A stretch of DNA of 64,000 nucleotides from Nereocystis luetkeana (Eukaryota > Sar > Phaeophyceae > Laminariales > Laminariaceae): NCBI GenBank assembly GCA_031213475.1, contig JARUPZ010000018.1:7948406-8012405 (forward strand), in the 5' to 3' direction. Under the pieces are notes generated by a model. That model was given only the letters and a program-made list of their open reading frames with translations. It was not told where the DNA came from and searched no databases. The position numbers and the translations under genes are program-made. This document shows, piece by piece, positions 11,171 through 21,554 of this stretch. Within the stretch, counting starts at the first letter, position 1. Every line of letters starts with the position of its first letter.

Positions 11171-11565
11171 AACAGACAAATCGGAAAAATGGGAACGAAG
11201 CCTAAAATGAGAACCAAGCCGTATCTCCAGAACCATGTGGTGTATCAGAGAACCAAAATGATCCTGCGAAACCCCTTGGCCAGCCCTGTGAGAGGAGCTC
11301 GTCAGAACGGTCATGCTCCATCTCGTGCCTTCGGGTGGGCGCAAAAAGCGATATACGCTGGCTCTATTGTGATTTCTCTAGATGCTGGCTACCGCGGCGA
11401 TGCCGAGGACTTCCAGCCTGAGCGACAGCTCATTCGAAGGCTGCTGTACAGCCCCACAGGACTGTCAACTTTTCTTCTTGGAGTTGTACACAATTGGTTT
11501 GCTTTCTAAAAAAAAACGTCCGTTCCCATTTTTTGTTTCGTTCCCATTTTTCCGTTTTGTCTGTT
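11171..11565. mobile_element. small TIR element, 395 bp
   Basis: The 29 bases at 11171-11199 and the reverse complement of 11537-11565 differ at a single position. Both sides are followed outward by AAAC (11167-11170 and 11566-11569), a possible 4-bp target duplication. The interior holds a plus-strand frame (11189-11509, 106 codons) of unknown nature, too short for a transposase. Weaker inverted similarity extends outward to about 11050 and 11735 (shared GCGTTCTA-GATAG block), so the element may sit in the centre of a larger imperfect palindrome. Confidence 0.65.
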
Positions 11566-12073
11566 AAACATCAAGTTGCATCTGGATTAATAATCCCATG
11601 GCTCGAGCAAACGATAGTCTCCGTTTTCGAAACAAGATTGGCATTCCGACGATTTTGGGTGAGGGAGCCCCGTTATTCAGAAAACAGTTTATAGGAAACG
11701 TGATACCTCTATCATAGAACGCGTCCGGTTGAGATCCTAAGGCTGGCGCTAGTGGCCAAAATGTGTCCCGACCAAGCACGGGCCTTAAAGATGGCCAGGA
11801 GCAGGCAGGCGTCTCCATATATATATATACTTCCTCTTTGAACAGTCCGGCTCCAGGTACTCCAAAGCATGTCTGCCCATCGTTCCGCGCATAAAGTCGA
11901 ATACCGGACCATTGCACGTTCAACAATTTCAATGAGCAAAACACGTCGCCCAAAATCGATCCCATATTGAAACCAAGCAATTTCGAGGCAAGGCCTACTG
12001 TATTTGTTTGCACTTTTTCTGCACAACAGTAATTTTTTCCACGACGATTTTTAGAGAACCTGATACTTTGCAC
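11564..12073 (-). CDS. open frame of unknown function
   Basis: A minus-strand frame of 169 codons with mixed composition and no simple repeats. I recognise no domain, signal peptide or membrane segment. It overlaps the right end of the TIR element, and the outer inverted repeat runs through it, which argues against an intact gene. It may be a decayed element fragment. Confidence 0.2.
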   Translation of the reverse strand: MQSIRFSKNRRGKNYCCAEKVQTNTVGLASKLLGFNMGSILGDVFCSLKLLNVQWSGIRLYARNDGQTCFGVPGAGLFKEEVYIYMETPACSWPSLRPVLGRDTFWPLAPALGSQPDAFYDRGITFPINCFLNNGAPSPKIVGMPILFRKRRLSFARAMGLLIQMQLDV

Positions 12074-12410
12074 GCATCTTGTCTATCTCCTTCTCGAGGA
12101 CTGTCCCCCGTTTTAGTTTTTCGCCGAAAACATTTGGTCCAAAGTGGTCCAAATTTGCCACAACATACTAGAAACGGAATATCAAGAAAAACAAACTTTC
12201 GTTAGAGGAGATCCTCGTAAGGACTCATAGAAGACGTGCGACACACTTTACGGTCTGACTCATAAAAATATAAAGACGGCGTGGACTTTGGCCGGGGTAT
12301 AATTTTCCGTCGTGAACCAGCCCATGGCACAAAGCAGAAGGACTGAAGTGTTTATATGCGCGGTAGACTGCGCACCCCCTTTCGACCAATCTCCAACAGC
12401 TAGCAGCCAT

Positions 12411-12707
12411 GTTCCAGCAGAGCGCCTACTTCCGTTTTCTTCACTCCCAAACGTTACAACGGGAAGCTGGTCTACGCATCCCAGCGAGTTCTTGATTCGA
12501 CCGTACGCAACTTTAAGCAACAGGGCATGCATGCCGAGGACGGCATGATAACGTGATCGTTTGACATCTATCTTCACATCGAGCTCAACCTGCGCTGTAC
12601 ATCGATGGTCAGATGCCGAGCGAACTGTTGCTACTATCGAGCTCAACCGTGCGCTGTACATTGATGGCCAGATGCCAAGCGAACTATTCGGACTACGATT
12701 CCAATAG
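12411..12707 (+). pseudogene. C-terminal protein fragment with 58-bp tandem duplication
   Basis: One plus-strand frame gives a coherent peptide (blocks KRYNGKLVYASQRVLDSTVR, HAEDGMI, SFDIYLHIELN). It is interrupted by a TGA at about 12554 and then by a tandem duplication: 12578-12635 is repeated at 12636-12692 with a few changes. The second copy continues the same peptide (IELNRALYIDGQMPSELFG) to a stop at 12705-12707. This looks like the 3' end of a gene whose open frame was broken by the duplication. I do not know the family. Confidence 0.4.
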
Positions 12708-13085
12708 CGGAAGAACACAAGGAGGAAAAGGAACACATAATAAAGGACCGGCTTCTGTGTGTGGGAGCGAAACATTAGCGGGGGGGGAAGATCGAGCACG
12801 GAGCCGCGGCTCGCGGAGCCATGGAGAGTCAACAATGCGCAGAGTGGACTGGGATACCACGCCACCGGAATATTCGAGGACTCCCATCAGAACGCCTCGC
12901 ACGGAGTCTGCAACACCTGACCAACCCTGGAACTACAAGAGGGGGCGAACCGACTGCATGGTGTAGACGGGGTCGGCCGAGCAGATCGGAGAGGGCGTCA
13001 TGAGTAGCGGGTGCGGAGTGCTGAGGGAGGGGGGAGCACGAATGAGGAGGCAGCGCGCCGCCGCTAGCTACCGACCAACGGTAGG

Positions 13086-13373
13086 ATGACGACGGAGAAC
13101 GCGCACCTTGCAGGGAAAGTGGAAAGAGCGAGGAAAGAGTCGCAAGTGGACCCGGCGGATCGTAGACCGGCGGATCAGGGTAAGGGAGAGGTGAGCCGAA
13201 CACGTGATGCGAGAGAAGATGCAGGGAACGGTGGTGGGCCTACGATAGTGTTGGGTGGAAAAATTGTCGGAGATAATTCCCCAGTGGTATCGGGCGGGGC
13301 GTTCTTAAACACGACGCGGCCCGACGCCGTCCTCGGCGACATCCGATGCCACGTGGCGTCGCGTGCTGTGTAA
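13086..13373 (+). CDS. short open frame, unknown
   Basis: 95 codons starting at an ATG, rich in charged residues and Gly, with no motif I recognise. It ends four bases before a strong hairpin at 13377-13416. Codon use is GC-rich like the surrounding 250 bases, so the open frame may simply reflect composition. Confidence 0.2.
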   Translation: MTTENAHLAGKVERARKESQVDPADRRPADQGKGEVSRTRDAREDAGNGGGPTIVLGGKIVGDNSPVVSGGAFLNTTRPDAVLGDIRCHVASRAV

Positions 13374-13376
13374 AAA

Positions 13377-13416
13377 ACCACACAGGACTCGCGCTACCAC
13401 GCGAGTCCTGTGTGGT
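13377..13416. other. 17-bp perfect hairpin
   Basis: ACCACACAGGACTCGCG is followed by a 6-base loop (CTACCA) and its exact complement. It could be a transposon terminal hairpin; Helitron 3' ends have a hairpin followed by CTRR, but no CTRR follows at the usual distance. Confidence 0.8.
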
Positions 13417-14370
13417 GGAAGCCCTCTTGAGGGGAGCGACAAAAAGAGAGCGACACCGGCACTGCTCCGCTGCTCAACAGCCGGCGACGGGACACATTGG
13501 AGGTGACATTGAAATTTGACCCGGGCTTTAGCAGTGGGCCGTGTGGACGGGATGGGGAATCACGATATACGTAGACCTGCACAGATGGAACATTTCGCTT
13601 TAATACCGACGGAACAGGAAGACATTGGGGTGGGTGCAATCTCTTGATGTCATTTTCCCCGCTGATTAAAATATGTAGCAACGCTTCGCAACCTAGAGTA
13701 CAGCACAGCTGCAACTGGCTAACACGCATGCGTGTCTGAGCATCCGCGTGCAACACGTGGTCAACCATGCTTCCGAAGAGCATACAGCGGCCGGCCCGGG
13801 ACTGCTGTGCGACGCCGAATTCGCTCGTGCGCGCGACGACTGTATGCGGTGCTTTATTCTGTCGCCCCTGCTGCACTCCCCGGACGGCCACACTGAGAAA
13901 CAAGAGATAGGTTCTTGTTGGCCGAGAGCGACGACAATACCCCCTTACTCCCATGGTGCATGCTACGATAGAAGCGCACATCATTTTTCCGAGGCTCCTG
14001 GCATGGGGGGCTCCATAGCTCGATGCCTGCAGTAGACTCATCCGAAAAATTGACACCTGAGAAAAATGAAAAGTGTACACCCGATGGACAACGCGGTGGC
14101 CTATATGCAGGGGGCTATAGTAATCAGAACCCATCATACACACAGGAAAAAATACTACAACATTCTCACGAAGCGTACTTAGTCCTGAATACTATTTCCC
14201 CCCGAGAAGAGGCATTCTAAAACGAAAACAATAGTGGTATTCCAGCCAATATCGGGTAGCTCCTCAGTTGAGTGCAGCCCTCGTCAGTCCCAGTCACATA
14301 CGTCTTTATCAAGAGTGCTACCCCTATTGTAGCAGGAATCTCGGTCTCTGACTGCGTACACCAGGCGAGG
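13417..14370. other. gene-free stretch before the copia element
   Basis: A minus-strand frame of 249 codons (13394-14143) is open but runs into the hairpin and shows no motif, so it is not supported. Nothing else is recognisable up to the target duplication at 14371-14375. Confidence 0.4.
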
Positions 14371-14375
14371 GGATA

Positions 14376-14633
14376 TATTGACTGTGCTCAATAGACACGA
14401 CGTAGATGTTTCATTTAGTATCAGGGAGTTCCATATATTGATCTGGGATTATAAGAGCGGGAGATTAATTGTGCCTGCAATGTGATGGATAATCGTGTGG
14501 ATGCGCCGCCACCTGAGTCACTCGACAGCACTGATACGTAATAATATATATAAGAGAAGTTCCGTGTTATTGTCTGGAGTCAACCACGCGTTCCCGTGCC
14601 AGCTGCGTCTATACCTTTAGAGATCAATCAACA
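14376..14633 (+). repeat. copia 5' LTR
   Basis: 258 bp, begins TATTGACTG and ends ATCAATCAACA. It matches 20996-21253 except for three substitutions (A/C and C/G near 14435-14445, T/C near 14610). It contains the putative promoter. Confidence 0.95.
14545..14554 (+). promoter_or_regulatory. TATA-like box in the copia LTR
   Basis: TATATATAAG, conserved at 21165-21174 in the 3' LTR. It lies about 90 bases before the LTR end, a plausible place for the U3/R boundary. No transcription start can be read from the sequence. Confidence 0.5.
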
Positions 14634-14705
14634 CACTAGTGAACCGGTGATCTTCTATTGGCAAGCGTAGCCGAGGCCAACCTAGAGAGGTGGGAACCTT
14701 CCGAC

Positions 14706-17700
14706 ATGTCTGGTTCAGATGGCATGTCTAGTCACGAAACAAGCGTGGCCATGGAAGAGATGCTGAGGATGAAAGAGAAAATCGAGATCCTGGAGAAGAT
14801 GATGGAAGAGCAGAAGCTGGGCGCCGAGAGGAACGCGCCGCAAGAAGGAATGGAAGGGGGGGCCGGTGGGGGGGCGAGAGGAGAAGCAGCTGCGAGGGAA
14901 CCAGCAGCATCGACGGTGACGACACCTGGGCTGGGAGCCCGTCCAGGCATGTGACCAAACACTTCTTTATACCGCCCTAGTTTGTCCCAGTCGAGACCCC
15001 CCAAATTCGATAACATAGAAGCCCACTTTAGTATGTGGCGTAGCAAGTTCGAAGCGCACCTGTCATCCCTAGGGTGCCTTCATGTGTTAAGCACGTCAAC
15101 CCCTGTTATGGTTGGTGACGTGAGGGTGTCGGAAGAGGAGCTAGCATCGAGGCATTCTCCTCAGGAGGTTAGGGATGCCCGATTAGTTTATGGACTGATG
15201 ATGGAAGCAATGACTGGATACGCAATGGCTGAGTTCAGAATGCAGAAGGCAATGTCGCCAAGTGGTGCATGGAAGGAATTAGAAGATTACTACATGCCAA
15301 GGACAATAGCGGCCACCCATAGACTGAAGAGAGAGTTTACAACCATCAGAATCATCGAGGACGAAAACCCCGTGCTGTTCCTAGGGAGGGTGGATAAGGC
15401 AGCAGATGAGCTGGCCATGCTTGGCTGTGGGATGAGTGTGGAAGAGGTTAACCGACATATCGTGACGAACCTCTCGCCTCTATATATGATACAAAGCAAG
15501 TCCGTTCTTTCCCGCCCGTCCATCCCCCGTTCCGAGATCGATGAGATCATCCGCGATGCGTACGCAAACGATAAGGCAGATAAAGAAATGGTTTCCAAGG
15601 CGTTGGGTGTGCAGGGAGTGGGAAACCAGCATGCTTTGTACGCCGGAGGTGCGCAGCCTACCAGTGGTGGAGGTGCGGGTCCAGGAAGGGAAAGGAGGGA
15701 CAGGAGAGGCGGGAGGTACAAGGGTGGGCAGCAGCCGCAGCAGCAGCAGCAGTATCAGCAGCAGCAGCAGCAGCAGCAGTATCAACAGCAGCAGCAGTAT
15801 CAGCAGCAACCGCAGCAGCAGCGGCAGCAGCAGCAGCGACCCCAGCAGCAGCAGCAGTATCAGCAGCAACCGCAGCAGCAGCGGCAGCAGCAGCAGCGAC
15901 CCCAGCAGCAGCAGCAGTACCATCAACAGCAGCAGCAGCAGCAACAACCCCAGCAACAGCAGTACCAGCAGCAGCAGCATCGTCCCCGTCGGCATGATGG
16001 CAACCGGGGAGGAGCTTCGCCGGGGGGAATTACCGGCCCCAAATGGCGTTGGGATGCCGTGGCCTGCAGGTACCGTTGGGATAACTCCGGTCCCGACCCC
16101 TTCGGTGCGGGTGGGGCGGTCCCGCCCATGGGTTGGGTACCTACCGAGCCACCACCAGGGGCAATGCCCCCTATGCCCCCGCCGCCCGTAATGACTCCGG
16201 CGGGCTGGGGTTTCCCGCCGAACAACACGCAACCGAGGAGCAAGGGGGTCTGTTTTCGGTGTGGCAAACACGGCCACTACGCCGCAGCTTGCCCGGCAGC
16301 CGCCCCGCAGATGAACGTCGCAGTCCCGAGTACTGCTGCCCCTCCCCCTCAACAGATATACTACGGAGGTGGCTGGCAGCAGGAGACGCCCTACGGCAGT
16401 GGTGGGTATACCTCAGCCGGAGCTTTCCCGTCACAACAACCCTCCTCGAGCACTTTCCCTTCCCCTGGCCCAGCGAACAACGGCAACCCTACGCCTACGT
16501 TCGACCCGCACCTCCTCACCGCACAGTTTGCGCACCAAGGCAAGAGTATTTTTAGCGACGATTTGTTTTGGGCTAGTGGGAGGGAAGAGTGGGTGGCGGA
16601 TTCGGGAGCAACCTTTCACGTAACTGGAAACCCCTTTGGTATGGTAGGCTGTTACCCCCCTCCCCCCGGTAAGAGTAGTTTGGTCGTCGGTGACATGAGG
16701 TCACTGAAGGTCGAGTACTTCGGACAGATTCCGATGGTAATGCACAGCCCGCAGTGTGATGTCCAGGTTAGGCTTTTGGACGTAGCCTACGTGTCCGGTG
16801 TTCGGTTCAACCTGTTTTCACTTCACGCAGTAATGCTGAAATGCCCGGTGACTTTAGATTCCCAGGGAGCTCACTTGTTGGATGGGCAATTGTCCTTTAT
16901 GCGTAAGGACGCAGGTTCGTACGTAGACGCCACGCGGACTGTAGAGACCCCGATTGCTGCCGCTGTTTTGGCTCCCGGAAAAATGCGGAGGATTGATATT
17001 AACGACCTTCACGTTTCCCTTGCCCACTCCCATGCTGACACTCTCCGTGAGACGGCACGCCAGATGGGCATTAAGGTTTTTGGGGAGTTGGTTTCGTGTG
17101 CTGGATGTTCTGAGGCGAAGGGGAGGAGGATGGCGGTGCCATGGACGATCGAGTGCCGCTCCACCAGGCCTCTGGAACGTCTGTTCGTGGATCTGTCGGG
17201 ACAGCAGTCGACGTCTGCTGGCGGTGCGCAGTACATGATGATGATCGTCGACGACTACTCGCGACTGGGATGGCCGTATTTCTTGAAGCGGAAGTCCGAC
17301 GTCCCGAAGGTCTTCGCTGGTTTTCTGGCCGACATCAACGCCAAGGGTGTTCCGTCCATCGTGGAGTGCCTTCGCTCGGACAACGGCACCGAGTTCACCA
17401 AGGCGGAGTTCGTGGAGCTGCTCAACCACCACGGTATCCGCCGCGAGCACATGCCCGTCGATTCTCCGAAGCATGACGGCGTGGTCGAGCGGCGAATTGC
17501 GATGACGCTGGAGCTTGCAATGGCGTCCCGCCTGGAGGCCCCCCGCCTGTTCGGCGATGCAAGGATGCCGGCGACGCAGCCCCTTTGGGCTGAGTCCTGC
17601 GTGTACGCGAGCGACGTCATCAACATGACGGCAAGGGTGAGGGACAAGCCGGAAATGCACTCGCCGTACCGCACATTTTACGGGAGAGCCAGGTTTCCAC

Positions 17701-17715
17701 CACGTCAGGAGGAGC
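14706..17715 (+). pseudogene. copia gag, protease and integrase region
   Basis: From the ATG at 14706 a frame encodes a short coiled-coil-like N-terminus, meets a TGA at 14952-14954, and continues in the same frame. Next comes a copia-type gag domain (about 15000-15600). It is followed by a Gln-rich stretch, a CX2CX4HX4C zinc knuckle (CFRCGKHGHYAAAC, about 16255), an aspartic protease site (ADSGATFH, about 16600) and an integrase. The integrase has an HH-CC region (CAGCSEAK) and catalytic blocks FVDLSG, RSDNGTEF and HDGVVERR. About 17695-17715 the frame shifts; the original frame runs on to a stop at 17780 in nonsense sequence. The TGA may be a CGA to TGA change. Readthrough is possible but less likely given the other lesions. 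Confidence 0.85.
15722..15991 (+). repeat. Gln-coding CAG-rich repeat in gag
   Basis: A run of CAG/CAA codons interrupted by Tyr, Pro and Arg. A 60-bp unit encoding QQQQYQQQPQQQRQQQQRP-type sequence is present twice in tandem (about 15796-15915). It lies between the gag domain and the zinc knuckle and encodes a long polyglutamine linker. Confidence 0.9.
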
Positions 17716-20193
17716 TTGAAGACCGAGCCGAAGGCGGAGGTTTGTTTCTACCTCAACGGCGGCAACCACCACGCAGCTGACTGCAGCAAGATTCTGCTGG
17801 CATCTGGCCGGAGGTCGTTCTCCCGCGACGTCACTTGGGAGCACCCGAGGAAGCCGTTCGTGGGGTTACTGCCTTCGGAGGAGGAGAGCTCCCCGCCGCC
17901 GCCGTTGCCGTCACCACCGCCCCCGGGTACGCCGGAGCCTCTGAGAGGCCCTGACGTATGGCCCGAATTACCGTCCCCATCCCCACTGCTGCCGCCGCTA
18001 CCGCCGTCATCACCGCCGCTACCGCCGCCGCCGCCGCCGTCGCCGTCGCCACCGCCCCCGCCGTCACCGTCGCCGTCGCTGCCGCCGTCATCGTCACCGC
18101 CGCCGCCACTGCCACCGTCACCGCCACCGCCGTCGCCACCGCCGCCGCCGCCGCCGTCGCCGTCGCCGCCGAGATCATCGCCGTCGCCGCCGCAGCAGTC
18201 ATCGCAGCCACAGCTTTCGCAGCGTGCTGCTCGGGAACTGGGTTCTTATATCCCGGACCCGGAGGATGGCGACGTACTGAGGGGGCGGACCAGGGGGGAG
18301 ACTGCACGACACCAGGAAGGTGGCGGCGGTGTGCAGGGTGGTCGGACAGTGGGGGAAGCTGGACGACACCCGGAGGAAGGGGACGTACTGAGGGGGCGGA
18401 CAAGGGGGGAGACTGCACGGCACCAGGAGGGTGGCGGCGGTGTACAGGGTGGTCGGACAGTGGGGGAAGCTGGACGACACCCGGAGGAAGGGGACGTTCT
18501 GAGGGGGCGGACAAGAGGGGAGACCGCGCGGAACCGCGAGGCTATGGGGCATGGGCTGCTATCGCTGATGGCAGCACGGGAAGGTATAGGCCATGTACTT
18601 TTCCACCAAGCCCCACCGCGCGAGAATCCTCCCCTTCCCACGCGCCCGGCAAGCGAGCTTTCGACGCCGAACTCGTATGCTGAAGCGTGTGTGGACGAGT
18701 ATTCGACGATCTGGAGGCAGGCGGTGGACAAGGAATATCATGGACTGGCGGACGCGGGGACGTTTGGAGCGACGTAGCAACCAGAGGGGCTCAACGTCAT
18801 CTCGGCGAAGTGGGTGTTCGCCTGGAAGTCCAACGAGCATGGTGATGTGGTGCGGGCGAAAGCAAGGCTGGTGGCACGAGGTTTCAAGCAGCGTGAGGGT
18901 ATTGATTTCTTTGAGACTTTTGCTCCGACCCCTGCAGCGTCTTGTTTCCGTTTGCTGGGTGCCGTTGCGTGCGAGTTGGGTCTGGATTTGTGTCATTTTG
19001 ATGCTGAGCAAGCGTTCGTGCAGTCGAGTTTGGATGAGGATGTTTTCATGCGACTGCCCCCTGGCTGCGGCGAAATGTCCGGTAAGGTAGTCAGGTTGAA
19101 CCGCAGTCTCTATGGCTTGAAGCAAGCGTCGAGGTCGTGGCACAACCACCTTCTCACTCACATGAAGAGTCTAGGCTTTGAGCAGAGCCCCGCTGACGCG
19201 TGTGTCATGAGGTTGGTCGAGTCGGGCTCTGTCTCCATAGTAACAGTGGTTCATGTGGATGATATTTTTGCTGTAGGGCGCAAGGCTAGGTGCGATCAGT
19301 TCTGTGAAGACCTGAACAGCCTTGTTCCGATCAACAATCTGGGCGAGTTGCGGTGGTATGCTGGTTGTTGTTTTTCGAGGGATTGGGATGCTGGTACTTT
19401 GACGATTTCGCAGCAGGCGTTCGCTGAAAGGACCGCGGCGAGGTTTGGTGTTAGTTCCGGGAGGAATAATCCGCTTTCGACTGGTGTGAAGCTCGAAGAG
19501 TTCGACGAGAATGAACCCGTGGGTGATTGGCCTTTCCGCGAGTTGGTGGGGTGCTTGATGTGGCTTGCGAACCAAACACGACCGGATATTGCGAACACGG
19601 TGAGGGCGGTAGCGAGGTACACGAATAGGCCGAGGGAAGTACACTGGGAGACAGTGGTCGGTATTTTAGAGTATGTTTTTTCTACGAGTGATTTCGGCAT
19701 TACGTTTCAGAAGGGTAGCGGGCTTGAACTGGTAGCGTTTGCGGATGCGGACTACGCCAACAAAGCCACTGACAGGAGGTCAGTTTCAGGTGGGGCTATC
19801 ATGTGTGCTGGGGCGTGTGTGTGCTGGTTTTCTAGGACGCAGAAATGCGTTACGCTCTCGACCACTGAGGCCGAATATGTAGCACTAGCAGACACTATCA
19901 AGGAGGCGATGTTCTTGCGCTAAGTTTGGAGTTTCATTTTTCCGGGGTTCGGGGAGCGATGCATTACGGTTTTCGAGGATAACGAGGGGGCAAGGCACCT
20001 GGCACAAAACCCAGTGTGCACGTCGAATTCTAAGCACATCGATGTTCGACACCACTTTTTGCGAGAGCTTATTTCCAAGGGGGAGTTTGTTATTACCCAT
20101 GTAGAGTCGGAGGAGCAGCGCGCAGACTTCTTAACAAAGCCGCTCAACAACATGGTTTTTCGTTACCACCGGGATTTTCTGATGAACCTTTGA
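17716..20193 (+). pseudogene. copia RT and RNase H region
   Basis: In the new frame the integrase C-terminus is followed by about 100 residues of almost pure Pro/Ser, then a 37-residue tandem repeat, then a TAG (18775-18777). After the stop the same frame encodes a copia reverse transcriptase (GLNVISAKWVFAWK, ARLVARGF, SLYGLKQASRSWH). The catalytic motif reads HVDD (about 19252-19263) where YVDD is usual. RNase H follows (FADADYA, STTEAEYVAL), is interrupted by TAA at 19921-19923, and continues with SKHIDVRHHFLRE and FLTKPL to a stop at 20191-20193. The stops read as CAG to TAG and CAA to TAA changes. The enzyme is inactive as written unless the stops are sequencing errors. Confidence 0.85.
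18259..18535 (+). repeat. 111-bp coding tandem repeat
   Basis: Two full units and part of a third, starting at about 18259, 18370 and 18481, each encoding 37 residues (DVLRGRTRGETAR, GGGVQGGRTVGEAGRHPEE). The exact 111-bp spacing keeps the frame. It lies between the proline-rich linker and RT. Confidence 0.9.
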
Positions 20194-20983
20194 CGCCTTG
20201 TTTCCGAGATGTTTTATTTTACTTATTTTGAGTGAAGAATGTGTTTGAACTATAAAATCGTTTTGTTTCTGGTAACGGATTTTAAAAGTTTTTTTTTGGT
20301 GTTTTCCGAGTGGTCACAACGTCAAATAAATTTCTAGTGGGGAAACCTATGTGCTATCTCGCATTACCGTCGCGATCTGTGTATCTATGGCGGGAGTAGG
20401 GGATAAGGGGAGACTCTTGTCCGGAGGAACGGGGTTCCTCGCGATCTCTGGCATTAAGTTTCTTGACTTGATTTTATTTTGATTGGCATGACCACTCCTG
20501 TGGTATTTTTCTGATGATACTTGTGATTTAGGTTTTTGACAAGGCTGAAGTGAGACTAGGAAGCGCCTGGGGGCGTGTGCGGTCCACATGAAAATGTTTT
20601 CCGACGAGGGAAGGTCTGGATAGTATTCGGAAATTGAGAGAGGTCGGTAGAACTGAAGAGACACTGTGATATATTTGAATCAATTCCGCGGAAAATGCCG
20701 TTTTACCTGGCTGAATCCGAGAAGAATGCCGTTTTACCTGGCATTGGATTTCGGTATTTTTATATGTTTGCAACGGAGAGAGGCTATGGATTTGAGCATT
20801 TGAATACTGGTTTGAGGATTTGAGTGTTGATTCGAGAATTTTATTTTTGAGTCACATGTTGGGTATTTGAGTTTCTGAAGTTCATATGAGTTGGTCATAA
20901 AGAAGAGATATATCGACCCAGCGAAGTCGTACATTGTCATGTTGCCGACCTGGGGGGATATTGAAGTATGGTCTGTGTATAGT

Positions 20984-20995
20984 GAGCAGGGGGGA
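20984..20995 (+). other. polypurine tract of the copia element
   Basis: GAGCAGGGGGGA lies directly before the 3' LTR, the position where plus-strand synthesis is primed in LTR retroelements. Confidence 0.75.
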
Positions 20996-21253
20996 TATTG
21001 ACTGTGCTCAATAGACACGACGTAGATGTTTCATTTAGTATCAGGGAGTTCCATCTATTGATGTGGGATTATAAGAGCGGGAGATTAATTGTGCCTGCAA
21101 TGTGATGGATAATCGTGTGGATGCGCCGCCACCTGAGTCACTCGACAGCACTGATACGTAATAATATATATAAGAGAAGTTCCGTGTTATTGTCTGGAGT
21201 CAACCACGCGTTCCCGTGCCAGCTGCGTCCATACCTTTAGAGATCAATCAACA
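20996..21253 (+). repeat. copia 3' LTR
   Basis: 258 bp, same ends as the 5' LTR, followed by the GGATA target duplication. Confidence 0.95.
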
Positions 21254-21260
21254 GGATACA

Positions 21261-21554
21261 ATGCCGCGGAATGACGCCAAGCAGCTTCGGAGCAGGCCAA
21301 TCATGCCTGCGCTGGTGGCGTGCCGCTACGTGGGCAGGGTTGAAGTCACAGCGCGTGCCCCCCTGCTGGCAGTTCCGTCCTCAGCCGGGACAGAGGAGAC
21401 GTGGATCAATCTGGTGGACGAATTCCCGCCAGAGGATCATGCCATTGTCTCCGCGGCGGTCGTGATGGCGGTGCTAGCGGGCGCCACCGAGAGACAAGAA
21501 GGAGCCCCCCCCTCGCAATGCCCGGACGGCGAGTGTGCCTTTCAGATACGCTGA
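21261..21554 (+). CDS. 97-residue open frame beside the copia insertion
   Basis: The ATG lies only three bases after the copia target duplication. The frame is GC-rich, varied in composition and contains no repeats (ETWINLVDEFPPEDH, VVMAVLAGATER). I do not recognise a family. It may be the first exon or whole frame of a small host gene whose 5' side has been displaced 6.9 kb by the insertion, or a fragment of another element. Confidence 0.35.
   Translation: MPRNDAKQLRSRPIMPALVACRYVGRVEVTARAPLLAVPSSAGTEETWINLVDEFPPEDHAIVSAAVVMAVLAGATERQEGAPPSQCPDGECAFQIR

Larger units (their letters stand above)
14376..21253 (+). mobile_element. Ty1/copia-type LTR retrotransposon
   Basis: A 6,878-bp element bounded by two 258-bp direct repeats that begin TATTG and end CAACA, with the 5-bp duplication GGATA on both sides (14371-14375, 21254-21258). 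A purine tract precedes the 3' LTR. The internal order is gag, zinc knuckle, protease, integrase, RT, RNase H, the hallmark of Pseudoviridae-type copia elements. The LTRs differ at three positions, so the insertion is young. The coding part is nevertheless broken by TGA (14952), a frameshift near 17700, TAG (18775) and TAA (19921). Confidence 0.95.

Noticed and set aside
13394-14143. 249-codon minus-strand open frame
   Set aside because: No recognisable motif, overlaps a perfect hairpin, and composition resembles non-coding flank.
15480-16352. 290-codon minus-strand frame opposite copia gag
   Set aside because: Shadow of the CAG repeat (Leu-rich on the other strand) and of the zinc-knuckle region.
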